DNA of 40,348 nucleotides, from positions 1 to 40,348 of IMG/VR virus record IMGVR_UViG_3300037235_000047. The stretch is one strand, 5' to 3'. Both the position numbers and the translations under genes were made by a program. The notes beneath the pieces were generated by a model. That model saw only the letters and a program-made list of their open reading frames with translations. It had not been told where the DNA came from and searched no databases. Below are positions 12,618 through 21,197 of the stretch, piece after piece. The stretch's first letter is position 1. Each line of letters opens with the position of its first letter. The stretch is from a virus.

Positions 12618-12932
12618 ATGCGGCTTAGGAATTCACTCATCGCGGATGTGCAACGGCGCGTCCGCGTTTTTAATTTGCCCAGGCCGATCGCGACGTATTG
12701 GAACGCGCGGCGCGACAAGGGCGAGCCGGTGGTGTTCACCGGGTGGTATTGGACGATTGGCGCGAGCCGCGAGGCGGGGCCGTTCAAGTCGAGGTCGGCG
12801 GCGTATCGCGACGCGTGGTTTCGCGTGGTGCAAGAGGTCGAGCCGCCGACGTTGCACAACACAGCGGACGCCTACGCGGCGCGTGAACAGCGCAAGGCAA
12901 TCAGCGCGGCGCGTCGCCGCAAGGTGGCGTGA
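12618..12932 (+). CDS. Hypothetical basic protein, 104 aa
   Basis: A 104-aa strongly basic protein, with Arg/Lys-rich ends. The middle (GWYWTIGASREAGPFKSRSA) reads as a small beta-alpha unit with a polar turn. No family recognised. The start at 12618 follows CGGAGC; the frame continues further upstream into the operator region and is not believed. It is first in the group downstream of O7. Confidence 0.6.
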   Translation: MRLRNSLIADVQRRVRVFNLPRPIATYWNARRDKGEPVVFTGWYWTIGASREAGPFKSRSAAYRDAWFRVVQEVEPPTLHNTADAYAAREQRKAISAARRRKVA

Positions 12933-13426
12933 TGGGCAAGGGCGTCCCCCAGAGCGGTCGCAGGATGAGGCCACCAAGCGCGCACGAGCTGGCGCGGTAT
13001 GGCCACGTCGCCGCGGCGATCAGCGGCGCGATGCAGGCCAAGGGCCTGACCGCCGCCAGCCTCGGGCGGTTGATCAATCCAACGTCGACAAACCCCGCCG
13101 CCATTCCTCATCCGTGGATTAACGGCAAGGGTGCGCCAAGTCGCAACGCGCGGGCGAAGGTGGCCAAGGTGCTGGGCCTGGCAGCGGACGCCATTACCCC
13201 GTTGCCACCCGATGCGACGCCAGCGGAGGCGGCGGCGGTGCATGCGGGGGTGCCCGCCCTGGCCATGGCCGCGGTAAAGGCCAGGACGCCCGACGTGCTG
13301 ACATTCACGGTCGAGGCGGGCGGCATGGCGCGGTTGCGCCTCGACGTAACGCTGCCAGTGGCGGCGGCGGTCCCGCTGCTAAGGATGATCCTGGACGCGG
13401 GCCTCGTCCTGAGCGTCGAGGGGTGA
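12932..13426 (+). CDS. XRE-like HTH protein
   Basis: A 164-aa protein. Residues about 20-85 look like a lambda-repressor-type HTH: AAAISGAMQAKGLTAASLGR, then INGKGAPSRNARAKVAKVLG, with PHPWINGK in the recognition region. The C-terminal half is Ala/Pro-rich then beta-like (LTFTVEAGGMARLRLDVTL). It could be a second regulator or a repressor-like protein. The start is a TGATG junction with the previous gene; a GTG one codon earlier is possible. Confidence 0.65.
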   Translation: MGKGVPQSGRRMRPPSAHELARYGHVAAAISGAMQAKGLTAASLGRLINPTSTNPAAIPHPWINGKGAPSRNARAKVAKVLGLAADAITPLPPDATPAEAAAVHAGVPALAMAAVKARTPDVLTFTVEAGGMARLRLDVTLPVAAAVPLLRMILDAGLVLSVEG

Positions 13427-13429
13427 CAC

Positions 13430-13690
13430 ATGGCAGAATGGAAAGCGGGCGCGGGCCTGCGGATCGAAAGACTCTACGGGTGGATTGCGGAGGAACCGGA
13501 CGGTGGGGAGGGCGTGTGCTCGGTGCAGCTCGGCGACATGCACTTCCCGATGATCGGCGCGGATCGCGCGAGGATCGAAAGTTTCCGGCGGCACGCCCAA
13601 GACATCGCCAAGGTGACCGGCTGCCAGGTCCGGCTGGTCGAGTTCTCCACCCGCGCGGTGTTGGAGGACTCGCCTGATGTCAAGCACTGA
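13430..13690 (+). CDS. Hypothetical protein, 86 aa
   Basis: An 86-aa protein beginning 3 bp after the previous stop and overlapping the next gene by 14 bp. It has a beta-rich first half (LRIERLYGWIAEEPDGG) and a helix (ARIESFRRHAQDIAKVTGCQ) before a final strand. No family recognised. Confidence 0.62.
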   Translation: MAEWKAGAGLRIERLYGWIAEEPDGGEGVCSVQLGDMHFPMIGADRARIESFRRHAQDIAKVTGCQVRLVEFSTRAVLEDSPDVKH

Positions 13691-14240
13691 GCGTCCGGCC
13701 AGGACCCATCGCAAGTGCGGCGATTGTCAGTTGTGTTGCAAGTTGGTTCCGGTGGCCAGTCTCGGGAAACAGGCGGGCCAGCGGTGCAAGTATCAGCGCG
13801 TCGGCCTCGGGTGCACGGTCTACAAGGATTTGCCCAGCATCGCGCCAGAGTGTCGGTTGTGGTCGTGTCAATGGTTGGTCGACCCCGACCCCGAGGCGGC
13901 CAAGATGCACCGCCCCGATCGGGTGCATTATGTCATCGATCTGCTGCCAGACTTCATCAACGCGGTCCCCGAGGGGGGCGAGCCGATACAGTATTCGGTG
14001 ATGCAGGTATGGGTTGACCCGGCCTTCCCGCAGGCCGCTGACGCCCCGGAACTGCTGGCATGGGTTGAGCATATCGCCGAGACCCGCGGCCAGGCCACGC
14101 TGATCCGCTTCGGCGCTGGCGATGGTTATACGTTGTGGGCACCATGCCTCAGTTCCGATGGTCAATGGCACAAGGCGGGCGGCACGTTCCGCAAGGATGT
14201 CGGGTTGTATTCCCTGCTACGGCCCGAACATCAAATTTGA
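13677..14240 (+). CDS. YkgJ-type cysteine-cluster protein
   Basis: A 187-aa protein. The N-terminal third shows the YkgJ / zinc-or-iron-chelating cysteine cluster: CGDCQLCC at about residues 14-21, C at about 38, GLGCTVY at about 43-49, and CRLWSC at about 59-64. Known members bind metal; their cellular role is poorly defined. The rest is alpha/beta (VHYVIDLLPDFINAVPEGGE, then IRFGAGDGYTLW). Members occur in prophages of high-GC bacteria. It overlaps the preceding gene and is the penultimate gene of the rightward block. Confidence 0.82.
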   Translation: MSSTERPARTHRKCGDCQLCCKLVPVASLGKQAGQRCKYQRVGLGCTVYKDLPSIAPECRLWSCQWLVDPDPEAAKMHRPDRVHYVIDLLPDFINAVPEGGEPIQYSVMQVWVDPAFPQAADAPELLAWVEHIAETRGQATLIRFGAGDGYTLWAPCLSSDGQWHKAGGTFRKDVGLYSLLRPEHQI

Positions 14241-14299
14241 CGCGTGTCCTTTTTCGCCGCCTCATTCGTGGTCGGAAAAATGAACGCGTCGAGGTCGAC

Positions 14300-14614
14300 A
14301 TGCCCAACGATGTTTCCACCCTGCCGGAACCGCAGCCCGAAAAGGTCACGTTGACGCCAAAGCCGCAGCGCCAGCCGGTGCCGGTCTGCACGCTTTTTGA
14401 TAACGGTTATATGAAGGTCGAGCCGACCGGGGTCGGTCTGACCGAGCTGCATCGGTTGTTGCTGGGCGCGGCGGCCCAGATCACCGAGCGGACGTTGCAA
14501 CGCGCGGTGACGATGGAACGCGTCCTCGTCGCGGTGCAACGGGGGTTTGACGGGTTCGATCAGGAGACCGGCCAGGCCATCGCCGCGGCGCTGGGGCAGT
14601 CTGCACAGCCCTAA
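14300..14614 (+). CDS. Hypothetical protein, last rightward gene
   Basis: A 104-aa protein. The first 30 residues are Pro/Lys/Thr-rich and probably flexible (TLTPKPQRQPVPV). The rest is helical (LTELHRLLLGAAAQITERTL, then AVTMERVLVAVQRGFDGFDQ). The ATG at 14300 has GAGG upstream. Its TAA overlaps, by 4 bp and on the opposite strand, the stop of the S74 tail fibre gene, so there is no room for an intergenic terminator. Confidence 0.65.
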   Translation: MPNDVSTLPEPQPEKVTLTPKPQRQPVPVCTLFDNGYMKVEPTGVGLTELHRLLLGAAAQITERTLQRAVTMERVLVAVQRGFDGFDQETGQAIAAALGQSAQP

Positions 14615-16131
14615 GCGCGGGCGCCCTCCAGCGCGGCCAGGCGGCCCGCCAGGGCCTGCACGGCGTTGACCAGGGCATAAATCACCGCGGTGCCGTTGAA
14701 CTCTAGCAGGTCATCGATTGTGATGGTGCCGAGGCGGGGCGCGACGGTGACACGTTGGCGCACGGTTTCCGGCATGATCGGTTGCACGTCCTGGGATATC
14801 AAACCGATATAGCGCACGTCCGGGTCGCGGCCGGTCTCGGGAACGAAGCTGTAAACCTTGGGGCGCAATTGCAGCACCTCGTCGAGGCCAGCCGCATACG
14901 GAACGATATCGTGCTTAATGCGCGCGTCGGAATAATCCCCCCACGCGCCGCCGCCAGGTTGCAGGCTGACCTGGTGCTCAACAATGATGCGGCCAGTATT
15001 GACCCATACGTCGCCGACTTGGATCGCAAAGCCAATCGGGGCCAACGTGACGCTATTGCCGCCCGCGTTGAAAAAGACTGCATCCCAGGACCCGCCAACG
15101 GTCGAGCCGCCATTGCCGAGCACGATGGTGCCGGTCCCGGTGGACGGATAGTTGATATAGCAATTCCCGAGGACCGACAGATTGCCGGCCTGTATCGTGT
15201 TGCCCACGCTGTCGCAGCTCCACGCGCCACCGCCCCCGGGAAATTGCGGCGTGTTGTAGGACAACAGACCAGCGCCAGCGGAATAACCGAGCTGATGGTA
15301 GTTCGGATAAAGCCCGGAGAACCGAATATACCCGCCATCGGCGTCGGCGAAGAAAACCGCATTGTTGGCGCCATATGCGAGGCCAGGTGCAAACCCGCCG
15401 TTCGCGCCGATTTGAGCGGCCGAAGCATACGCCCACATCTGTATGGCGTTGCCACTGCCATCAGTCTGGCCGAAATAAAGCCGATCGGCGGGGTCAACCC
15501 AGATGCCGGCCGCAAGGGCGCCCACCAGGTGCAACGCGAAAGACGGGCTAGTGTAATTCTCTGAAACGATCCGCCCGCCCGAACTCCTAATGGTTTCGCC
15601 CACGGCCAGGGAGGCATCGATCTGAGCATAGGCGGTGCTGTGCAGATAGGCGCCAGTGACACTGCCGGCGGCGGTGACATCGGTAGAGCCGTAAATGATA
15701 GGAGCGGAAACGGTGCCGGCGGCGTAAACATTGGCGCCGGAAACATTGCCGACTGCGGTTACATTGGCGCCTGCGCTTATGTTGCCGGCGTTGCTGCCGA
15801 TGTCGCCGACGGTATAGATGGCGGTTTCAACATACAGATTCCCCGTCAACGTGCCGCCAGCGATCGGCAAATAGCCGCTCAGATCCTGGCCCGTCATGTA
15901 GGCAATCGCCTGCCGCAATTGCGTCCGGTCGGCCTTGTTCAAGGCCATCCCGTTCGCGGTGATCACGTAACAGATTTCCTCTTGCACCATGTTCAACCAT
16001 TCGGCGTCGACAATGGTGGCTTGCACGCCGGCAATCTCGTCCCCGGCGGTGAAGAACAGATCAGGCGTGATTGACGGCGCGGTGGGCGCCGGCAGCACGG
16101 TGGCCCCTAGCTGGTTATCAATCCGATACAT
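14611..16131 (-). CDS. Tail fibre with S74 self-cleaving C-terminal chaperone
   Basis: A 506-aa fibre protein. The N-terminus (IDNQLGATVLPAPTAP, then EWLNMVQEEICYVITANG) matches the attachment part of phage tail fibres. Residues 110-400 are Gly/Asn/Ser-rich repeats of beta type. The C-terminal 106 residues form an intramolecular chaperone of the peptidase S74 family: SDARIKHDIVPY with Ser401 and Lys406 as the expected dyad, then VRYIGLISQDVQPIMPETV and FNGTAVIYALVNAVQAL. Such domains trimerise the fibre and cut themselves off. The ATG has AAGGAG upstream. Confidence 0.9.
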   Translation of the reverse strand: MYRIDNQLGATVLPAPTAPSITPDLFFTAGDEIAGVQATIVDAEWLNMVQEEICYVITANGMALNKADRTQLRQAIAYMTGQDLSGYLPIAGGTLTGNLYVETAIYTVGDIGSNAGNISAGANVTAVGNVSGANVYAAGTVSAPIIYGSTDVTAAGSVTGAYLHSTAYAQIDASLAVGETIRSSGGRIVSENYTSPSFALHLVGALAAGIWVDPADRLYFGQTDGSGNAIQMWAYASAAQIGANGGFAPGLAYGANNAVFFADADGGYIRFSGLYPNYHQLGYSAGAGLLSYNTPQFPGGGGAWSCDSVGNTIQAGNLSVLGNCYINYPSTGTGTIVLGNGGSTVGGSWDAVFFNAGGNSVTLAPIGFAIQVGDVWVNTGRIIVEHQVSLQPGGGAWGDYSDARIKHDIVPYAAGLDEVLQLRPKVYSFVPETGRDPDVRYIGLISQDVQPIMPETVRQRVTVAPRLGTITIDDLLEFNGTAVIYALVNAVQALAGRLAALEGARA

Positions 16132-16146
16132 GACCAGGCTCCTTGG

Positions 16147-16425
16147 TTATTCGCGCGGCGGCGGCATGCGATAGGCCATGATGACGGCCACCAGAACCGG
16201 GATCGTCTCACTCAGCCAATCGCGGAACATCTGAGGCCAGGGCCGATCGTTGCACTCCGGGATATACCACACCGTGCAGCGCAGCGTGGTGAGCAACGCC
16301 AGCAACGCCGGGGTGCAGATCAGGACGGCCAGGATCAGCACGCACGCACGCACAACATCGAAGGGCGGCTTAGGCGGCCGCGGGTCCGGCATCGGATTCG
16401 ATGACGCGATACTGATCACCGTCAT
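16147..16425 (-). CDS. Small membrane protein after the endolysin, candidate holin
   Basis: A 92-aa protein (81 aa if it starts at the internal Met at 16392). A proline-rich N-terminus (PDPRPPKPP) is followed by a first TM (VVRACVLILAVLICTPALLA), a loop with two Cys, and a second hydrophobic segment (IPVLVAVIMAYRM). Position directly after the lysis enzyme and two TM segments fit a holin. The start lies inside the endolysin gene, and neither possible start has a good Shine-Dalgarno. The topology is also compatible with an unrelated membrane protein. Confidence 0.62.
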   Translation of the reverse strand: MTVISIASSNPMPDPRPPKPPFDVVRACVLILAVLICTPALLALLTTLRCTVWYIPECNDRPWPQMFRDWLSETIPVLVAVIMAYRMPPPRE

Positions 16426-16753
16426 CGCATGCCAGGCCCTGGCCGCGTTTGGAGCGGATCACGCGCGTTGCGACCTTGCGGCCCACCCATTGATCCATGA
16501 CGTGCAAGCCTTCCGGCCGGACGCTCAACAGCACCGCGGTATGCGAGCGGCCATCGGTGTGGTTACCGTAGCGCCCTTCCGGGTTGAATGTCGCAATCGC
16601 GGTGCCGGTGGGCGTGGCGATCGTCGGCACCGCCCCGGCCCGCCAGGTCGAGGTGTGCGGCGCGCCGCAGGTGGCGCGGACATAGGCGACGCATTGCCCG
16701 TCGCCGACCGTCATCCCTTGGAACCGCCAGGGGTCGGCGGCAATCCATGCCAT
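16370..16753 (-). CDS. BPSL0067-like cysteine peptidase/amidase, candidate endolysin
   Basis: A 127-aa protein resembling the BPSL0067 family, small NlpC/P60- or CHAP-like enzymes. TVGDGQCVAYVRATCG places the likely nucleophile at Cys21; GTAIATFNPEGRYGNHTDG and RSHTAVLLS give His71; and VMDQWVGRKVATRVIR is the third conserved block. It should hydrolyse peptide bonds in peptidoglycan during lysis (family inference). The frame extends 70 codons upstream through the gp48-like gene, but the start at 16753 in a TGATG overlap is preferred. There is no signal peptide, so a holin is needed for export. Confidence 0.8.
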   Translation of the reverse strand: MAWIAADPWRFQGMTVGDGQCVAYVRATCGAPHTSTWRAGAVPTIATPTGTAIATFNPEGRYGNHTDGRSHTAVLLSVRPEGLHVMDQWVGRKVATRVIRSKRGQGLACDDGDQYRVIESDAGPAAA

Positions 16754-17391
16754 CAGGCGGCGTCCTTCATCGTGGCGGGCACCCAGCCACCGGCGGAACC
16801 ATAGGCGAAGATTGGCACGGTGTGCGCCGGTCGATACGCTTCCAGCATACATTCCAGCACGTGATTGCCCCAGCTCGCCAACGGTTCGCCCGCGGCGCTG
16901 ACGGACGTGCGGAACCATATCACCGCGGTGTCGGACGCATGGACGCGCCACACATGCGCCCAATGGGGACCATACAGCGGATCACCGGCGCGGCCGATCC
17001 CGGCATAGAACGGCTTAAATGTTTCGATTGTGATGACGAAGCCGAGGCGTTCGGCCAGCGCGATGAAATACGCTTCCGACTGGCCACCGCGCGCGGCGAA
17101 CTTGGCGCACACCGCGGCCATGCGTTGCTGCACGGTGTCAAGCGGGCCGGTGCACGGATCGGGCAAGCCAAGGGTCGCTTCCCATTCCGGCAAGCCTTCC
17201 GTTGTCGAGCACGGAAACGTCTCGGTGATCAGATCGTTGCCGCGTTGGTGCAGCCGCGACCAGGTGGGCATCAGCGTCAGCAGGTCGGCGGATTGCACCG
17301 AGCCGAGGCCGCGTTGCCACACCAGGCCGCGCGGCAACAGGCGGACGAATTGTTGCAGATAGTCATAAGCGGTATAAACCGGCGCGAGCAT
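16753..17391 (-). CDS. Mu gp48 / YmfQ-like baseplate protein
   Basis: A 212-aa protein of the DUF2313 / YmfQ family (Mu gp48 relatives). The typical start is YLQQFVRLLPRGLVWQRG, then LPEWEATLGLPDPC and RLGFVITIETFKPFYAG, with a beta-rich C-terminus. These proteins complete the baseplate wedge next to the J-like protein. Here it follows fibre 2 and a small zinc protein instead of directly following J, so two genes have been placed between J and gp48. Confidence 0.87.
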   Translation of the reverse strand: MLAPVYTAYDYLQQFVRLLPRGLVWQRGLGSVQSADLLTLMPTWSRLHQRGNDLITETFPCSTTEGLPEWEATLGLPDPCTGPLDTVQQRMAAVCAKFAARGGQSEAYFIALAERLGFVITIETFKPFYAGIGRAGDPLYGPHWAHVWRVHASDTAVIWFRTSVSAAGEPLASWGNHVLECMLEAYRPAHTVPIFAYGSAGGWVPATMKDAA

Positions 17392-17395
17392 CGGA

Positions 17396-17659
17396 TCAGG
17401 CCGGCAACGTTACGCCAGTCTTGTCCGCGGTGCGGCTCTCACCGTGTTCGGTGATCACCTGCCACACCCGACCGCAGGTGATGCATGTCATTTCGTTAAT
17501 GAACCTGTTGGGGTCGCTGTTGAGCATGACGCCAGCGCCATCATAAACCGGAGTCCAGTCGACCAGGCTGTCAATCCAGTGCTTGCGGGTCACCCGGCAC
17601 TCGGTCGCCTGGTGGTCGCAATGGGGATGTCGATGAAATGGGTTGATTGTTTCGGACAT
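17396..17659 (-). CDS. Small Cys/His protein inside the tail module
   Basis: An 87-aa protein rich in His and Cys at both ends: HRHPHCDH near residue 9 and CITCGRVW near residue 59, enough for one or two metal sites. It has a good AGGAG Shine-Dalgarno. It lies between the fibre gene and the gp48-like gene, where no zinc protein is expected. No family recognised; it may be a fibre-assembly or host-takeover protein. Confidence 0.65.
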   Translation of the reverse strand: MSETINPFHRHPHCDHQATECRVTRKHWIDSLVDWTPVYDGAGVMLNSDPNRFINEMTCITCGRVWQVITEHGESRTADKTGVTLPA

Positions 17660-17684
17660 GGCAAACTCCTATGTGGTCAGTGGT

Positions 17685-20600
17685 TCACGCCGAGGTGCCG
17701 TCGGTGATCAGTCCATAGCTCACCAGAGCGGCGAGCAAAGAGGCCAGCGCCGTATTGCCGCCTTTCGCGCCGGACACGACCGGTTTTGTGGCAGGTGGCG
17801 CCGCGTTGAAAGCACTGATCGAGCCGACAAATCGTGCGGCGCTCGTCGCGCGCATGATCCGCAGCGCCGGCCCCGGAATGCCGACGCCGGCATCGTCATA
17901 GTTGTAAATATCTAAGTCCGAACCAGCATTGCCACCACTTTCCGATGTCGAATTGGCCGCGATAATCCAACGTCTCACGGCACCGGAGTTGAAGGACAGC
18001 GACCGAAGATTACCAGCGGCACCCTGCACCGCTATCCCGGCGACCGTTCCGCCGATGGTGCCAGAGGTTAACGTGGTCTGTGCTTGGATCGAACTCGTTG
18101 CAACAAGCGACGACGCCACCAGAACGGGACTGGTGAGGGCAATTGAGCCGGTGCCCGACGCCCCAATACTGACGTTGTTCGCAGCCGCCGCGCCCGGCGT
18201 GATGACAAGCCTGTTTTGTGCAGCGGTGCCGATCGTGGCCACACCAGCAGGCGAGACCGACAAAACGTCAAGGCCGCCGCTGACAAAATTAGTGGTGCCG
18301 CTGGCCGGTGTGACGAGGTTCAACCGGTTGCCGGTGACGTTTATTCCATACTGCAAGCCAAAGAGGGCAATGTGTCGCGTGATATCAGTTACGCTAGAAG
18401 CGACAACAGCGCCGAAGCCCAAGCCACCGGATAATGCGCCGCCAGTGAGAGGCAGGCTGAGCGCATCGTTAGCGTCGACATATTGCTTTGTCGCAGCGTG
18501 CATCGGCGCCGTTGGATCACCGGAGAGTATGACCGATCTGCCGCCCATCATCGTCAGTCCGGGGCCGCTGAATATAGCAATGTCGGTCGCGGCAACGCAC
18601 ATTGCGACGGTGCCGTTGGTGACAAGGTTCAGCCGTCCGCCGGTAACCGTCAGACCGAGTATGCTGCCGTAAAGGTCCAAGTGTCTGGAAAAATCGTTCA
18701 CCGCAGGCGCGAGGATACTTCTGAACTCGAGCCCGTTCCTCAACATTCCGCCATCTTGGGACAGATAGAGCGTGTCGGCGTCGGCCTTCGTCAGGCCACC
18801 GGACGCGATCAGGGCGAATTGCCTGACCTGTGCATCCCACAGGATAAAGTCACCATCTGAGATGCTCTTGCCGGTGAGGCCGTCGATATCAACAGGTGGT
18901 GTCTCGGATATCGCCGGGTCCGCGGTCACACAAAGCCAGCGGAACCCGCCTTGCATGGCGATCGTGGTCAGGTCCGGGTCATTCGCCGCAACCGACCAGG
19001 TGCCTTGATAGGGCAGCCCGGTGGCCAGCGAATTGTCGACATATTGTTTCGTCGCCGCGTGGAAATTCTCAGTCGGGTCACCGGCCAACATCAGCGGCCC
19101 CGACATCGTTCCGCCAGCGCGCGGCAGGGCGAGCAGGTCGCCAGCGTCGACGTATTGCTTGGTCGTGACTTGCAGCGGCTGGTTAGGATTGCCCGGCAGG
19201 GTGATCGCCGACGTAGTGCTGATGCCGGTAGGGTTGACCGTAAGGTAATCCGCGCCGCCTACCGTAATGACAAAATTGCCTCCGGGTGGGACCACCGTAT
19301 TAAGTCGCCCATTCATCACGTTGAAGCCATAGCCGACGGTATGCATCATCAGGTGCTGCGTCAGGTCGCCCACCGTGGGCACAGTCCTGGTGCCCATGCT
19401 GAGACCGCCCGTCATCGTTCCGCCAATGAGCGGCAGGGCGAGCGCGTCGGCGGCGTCAACGTATGTCTTGTTAGTCAAATGCGTCCCGGCCGTTGGCGCG
19501 GGCGGACTGTTGACTTGGCCAACGGCGCTGACCCCGGCGGTGGTTTCGATGCCACCGCGGACGGTGAGCGCGCCGGTGGTGAGCGCGCCCGTGATGACGC
19601 CGCCCGCGTCGGTGATGACCTTGCACCAACGATTCCAACCCGAGCCGCCGGTTGACGTGCGAAACCACAGCGGCGCGGGGTCGTAGTCATAGCCGGGACC
19701 CATCCAGAGCTGGTCCCGCCATTGGGTGTTCGCATTGTGACCGTTAATGAAAAAACCGGTGTTGATCCCCGGCGGGAGGTTCGCATGGCCGGTCTGATTG
19801 GTGAGCGAATAAAACCCGACCGTGCCGACAGGAACGTTGTCCGCATCAAAGCCGACATTGCCCAGAATGGTAATCGATGGCACCCGCTCCCACGCGAGAT
19901 TCCGCCGGCCATACGGGAACGTATCGCTTGGCGCTTCCTTCCACGCGGCGGCGTCGACGTATTGCTTCGTTGCGGCTTGCAGCGGGACAGTAGGATCAGC
20001 GGCGAGTGTGATCGCTCTGCCCGCCATCATCGCCAGACCGGCGGTGGTGAATGAGGCGATGTCAACGCCACCGATAACGTGAACAGTCGAGCCGGCACCG
20101 GTGACGATATTCAGCCGGCTACTGGTCACCGAGATGCCGTAACTTCCGCCCCAGAGGTTCAACTGTCTGGAAAAATCGCCCGGCGCTGTCGCGAGGTTGC
20201 TACCGAACCCGATCCCGCCGCTCAGCATTCCGCCGATGAGGGGCAAGAAGCCGTCGACGTATCCCTTAGTCGCGGCGTGCAAGGCGAACATCGGCGCGTC
20301 GGGCAGCGTTAGCGGCCCGGTGATCGTGCCGCCACCCAGCGACAGGTAAAGCGAGTCAGCATCGGCCTTCGTCAGCCCGCCGGCAGCGATCAGGGCGAAT
20401 TGCCGGACCTGTGCATCCCACAGGATGAAATCGCCATCGGATATGCTCTTGCCGGTGAGGCCGTCGATATCAACAGGTGGTGTCTCGGATATTGCCGGGT
20501 CCGCGGTCACACAAAGCCAGCGGAACCCACCTTGGACGGCTATCGTGGTCAGGTCCGGGTCATTCGCCGCAACCGACCAGGTGCCTTGATAGGCAAGCCC

Positions 20601-21197
20601 GGTGGCCAGCGCATTGTCGACGTATTGTTTCGTTGCCGCGTGGGAATTCTCAGTCGGGTCGCCCGCCAATATCAGCGGCCCCGTAAGCGTTCCGCCAATG
20701 AGCGGCAGCGCCGCGGCCCAGTCCTTGTTCTGGCGGCCATAGGTGGCGCCATCAGCGGGCGCCTCGGGCACCAGGTTGGCAATGGATGTCCCGACGTAAC
20801 CGCGCGTTGCCGCTTCCATCGGGTCGAGCGGATCAGCGGCCAGCATCAGCGGCCCGCGCATCGTTCCGCCACTGAGCCGCAACACCGCGGCCCAGGAATT
20901 GTAGCGCCGGCCATAGGCGTCATCGTCAAAGGGCGCCTCGGGCACCAGGTCGGCAATGGACGCCTCGACGTAGCTGCGCGGCGTCGCCTCCATCGGGTCG
21001 AGCGGATAGGCGGCCAGGATCAGCGGTCCGGTCATCGTCCCGCCAATGAACGGCAACCGGTCGAGGACCTCGCCTTCTAGCCGGAGGATCGCGGCCTCGA
21101 CCGCCTCCATCTCGTCATGCGCGATCTGGAAATTTTCGCGCACGCTCGCGGTTGTCGGCATGCCGAATACCGGGACGGTCGGATCAATCGCGCTCAT
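17685..21197 (-). CDS. Large repetitive tail fibre protein (fibre 2)
   Basis: A 1170-aa fibre. The N-terminus begins SAIDPTVPVFGMPT and continues into a coil (IAHDEMEAVEAAILRLEGEV). After that it is built of modules with the repeated pattern GGTMTGPL, then DPxxxxxAATKQYVD, typical of phage tail-fibre shaft repeats. A block of about 115 residues (GTWSVAANDPDLTTI, then RWLCVTADPAISETPP) occurs twice, almost identical. The C-terminus ends in an AlaGly-rich stretch without an S74 domain. The ATG at 21197 has GGGAG and overlaps the J gene stop. Likely contacts the host receptor. Confidence 0.88.
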   Translation of the reverse strand: MSAIDPTVPVFGMPTTASVRENFQIAHDEMEAVEAAILRLEGEVLDRLPFIGGTMTGPLILAAYPLDPMEATPRSYVEASIADLVPEAPFDDDAYGRRYNSWAAVLRLSGGTMRGPLMLAADPLDPMEAATRGYVGTSIANLVPEAPADGATYGRQNKDWAAALPLIGGTLTGPLILAGDPTENSHAATKQYVDNALATGLAYQGTWSVAANDPDLTTIAVQGGFRWLCVTADPAISETPPVDIDGLTGKSISDGDFILWDAQVRQFALIAAGGLTKADADSLYLSLGGGTITGPLTLPDAPMFALHAATKGYVDGFLPLIGGMLSGGIGFGSNLATAPGDFSRQLNLWGGSYGISVTSSRLNIVTGAGSTVHVIGGVDIASFTTAGLAMMAGRAITLAADPTVPLQAATKQYVDAAAWKEAPSDTFPYGRRNLAWERVPSITILGNVGFDADNVPVGTVGFYSLTNQTGHANLPPGINTGFFINGHNANTQWRDQLWMGPGYDYDPAPLWFRTSTGGSGWNRWCKVITDAGGVITGALTTGALTVRGGIETTAGVSAVGQVNSPPAPTAGTHLTNKTYVDAADALALPLIGGTMTGGLSMGTRTVPTVGDLTQHLMMHTVGYGFNVMNGRLNTVVPPGGNFVITVGGADYLTVNPTGISTTSAITLPGNPNQPLQVTTKQYVDAGDLLALPRAGGTMSGPLMLAGDPTENFHAATKQYVDNSLATGLPYQGTWSVAANDPDLTTIAMQGGFRWLCVTADPAISETPPVDIDGLTGKSISDGDFILWDAQVRQFALIASGGLTKADADTLYLSQDGGMLRNGLEFRSILAPAVNDFSRHLDLYGSILGLTVTGGRLNLVTNGTVAMCVAATDIAIFSGPGLTMMGGRSVILSGDPTAPMHAATKQYVDANDALSLPLTGGALSGGLGFGAVVASSVTDITRHIALFGLQYGINVTGNRLNLVTPASGTTNFVSGGLDVLSVSPAGVATIGTAAQNRLVITPGAAAANNVSIGASGTGSIALTSPVLVASSLVATSSIQAQTTLTSGTIGGTVAGIAVQGAAGNLRSLSFNSGAVRRWIIAANSTSESGGNAGSDLDIYNYDDAGVGIPGPALRIMRATSAARFVGSISAFNAAPPATKPVVSGAKGGNTALASLLAALVSYGLITDGTSA
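18761..19103. repeat. Direct repeat of 343 bp in fibre 2, copy A
   Basis: Nearly identical to 20342-20684, with an offset of 1581 bp and no visible insertion or deletion between the copies. It encodes the duplicated block of about 115 residues in the fibre shaft. Confidence 0.85.
20342..20684. repeat. Direct repeat of 343 bp in fibre 2, copy B
   Basis: Partner of 18761-19103. High identity at the DNA level suggests a recent duplication or ongoing gene conversion. The two copies could also recombine to shorten the fibre by 527 codons in frame. Confidence 0.85.

Noticed and set aside
17685-21197. Possible diversity-generating retroelement because of the repeats in fibre genes
   Set aside because: No reverse transcriptase gene, and the repeats are a plain direct duplication without adenine-biased differences.
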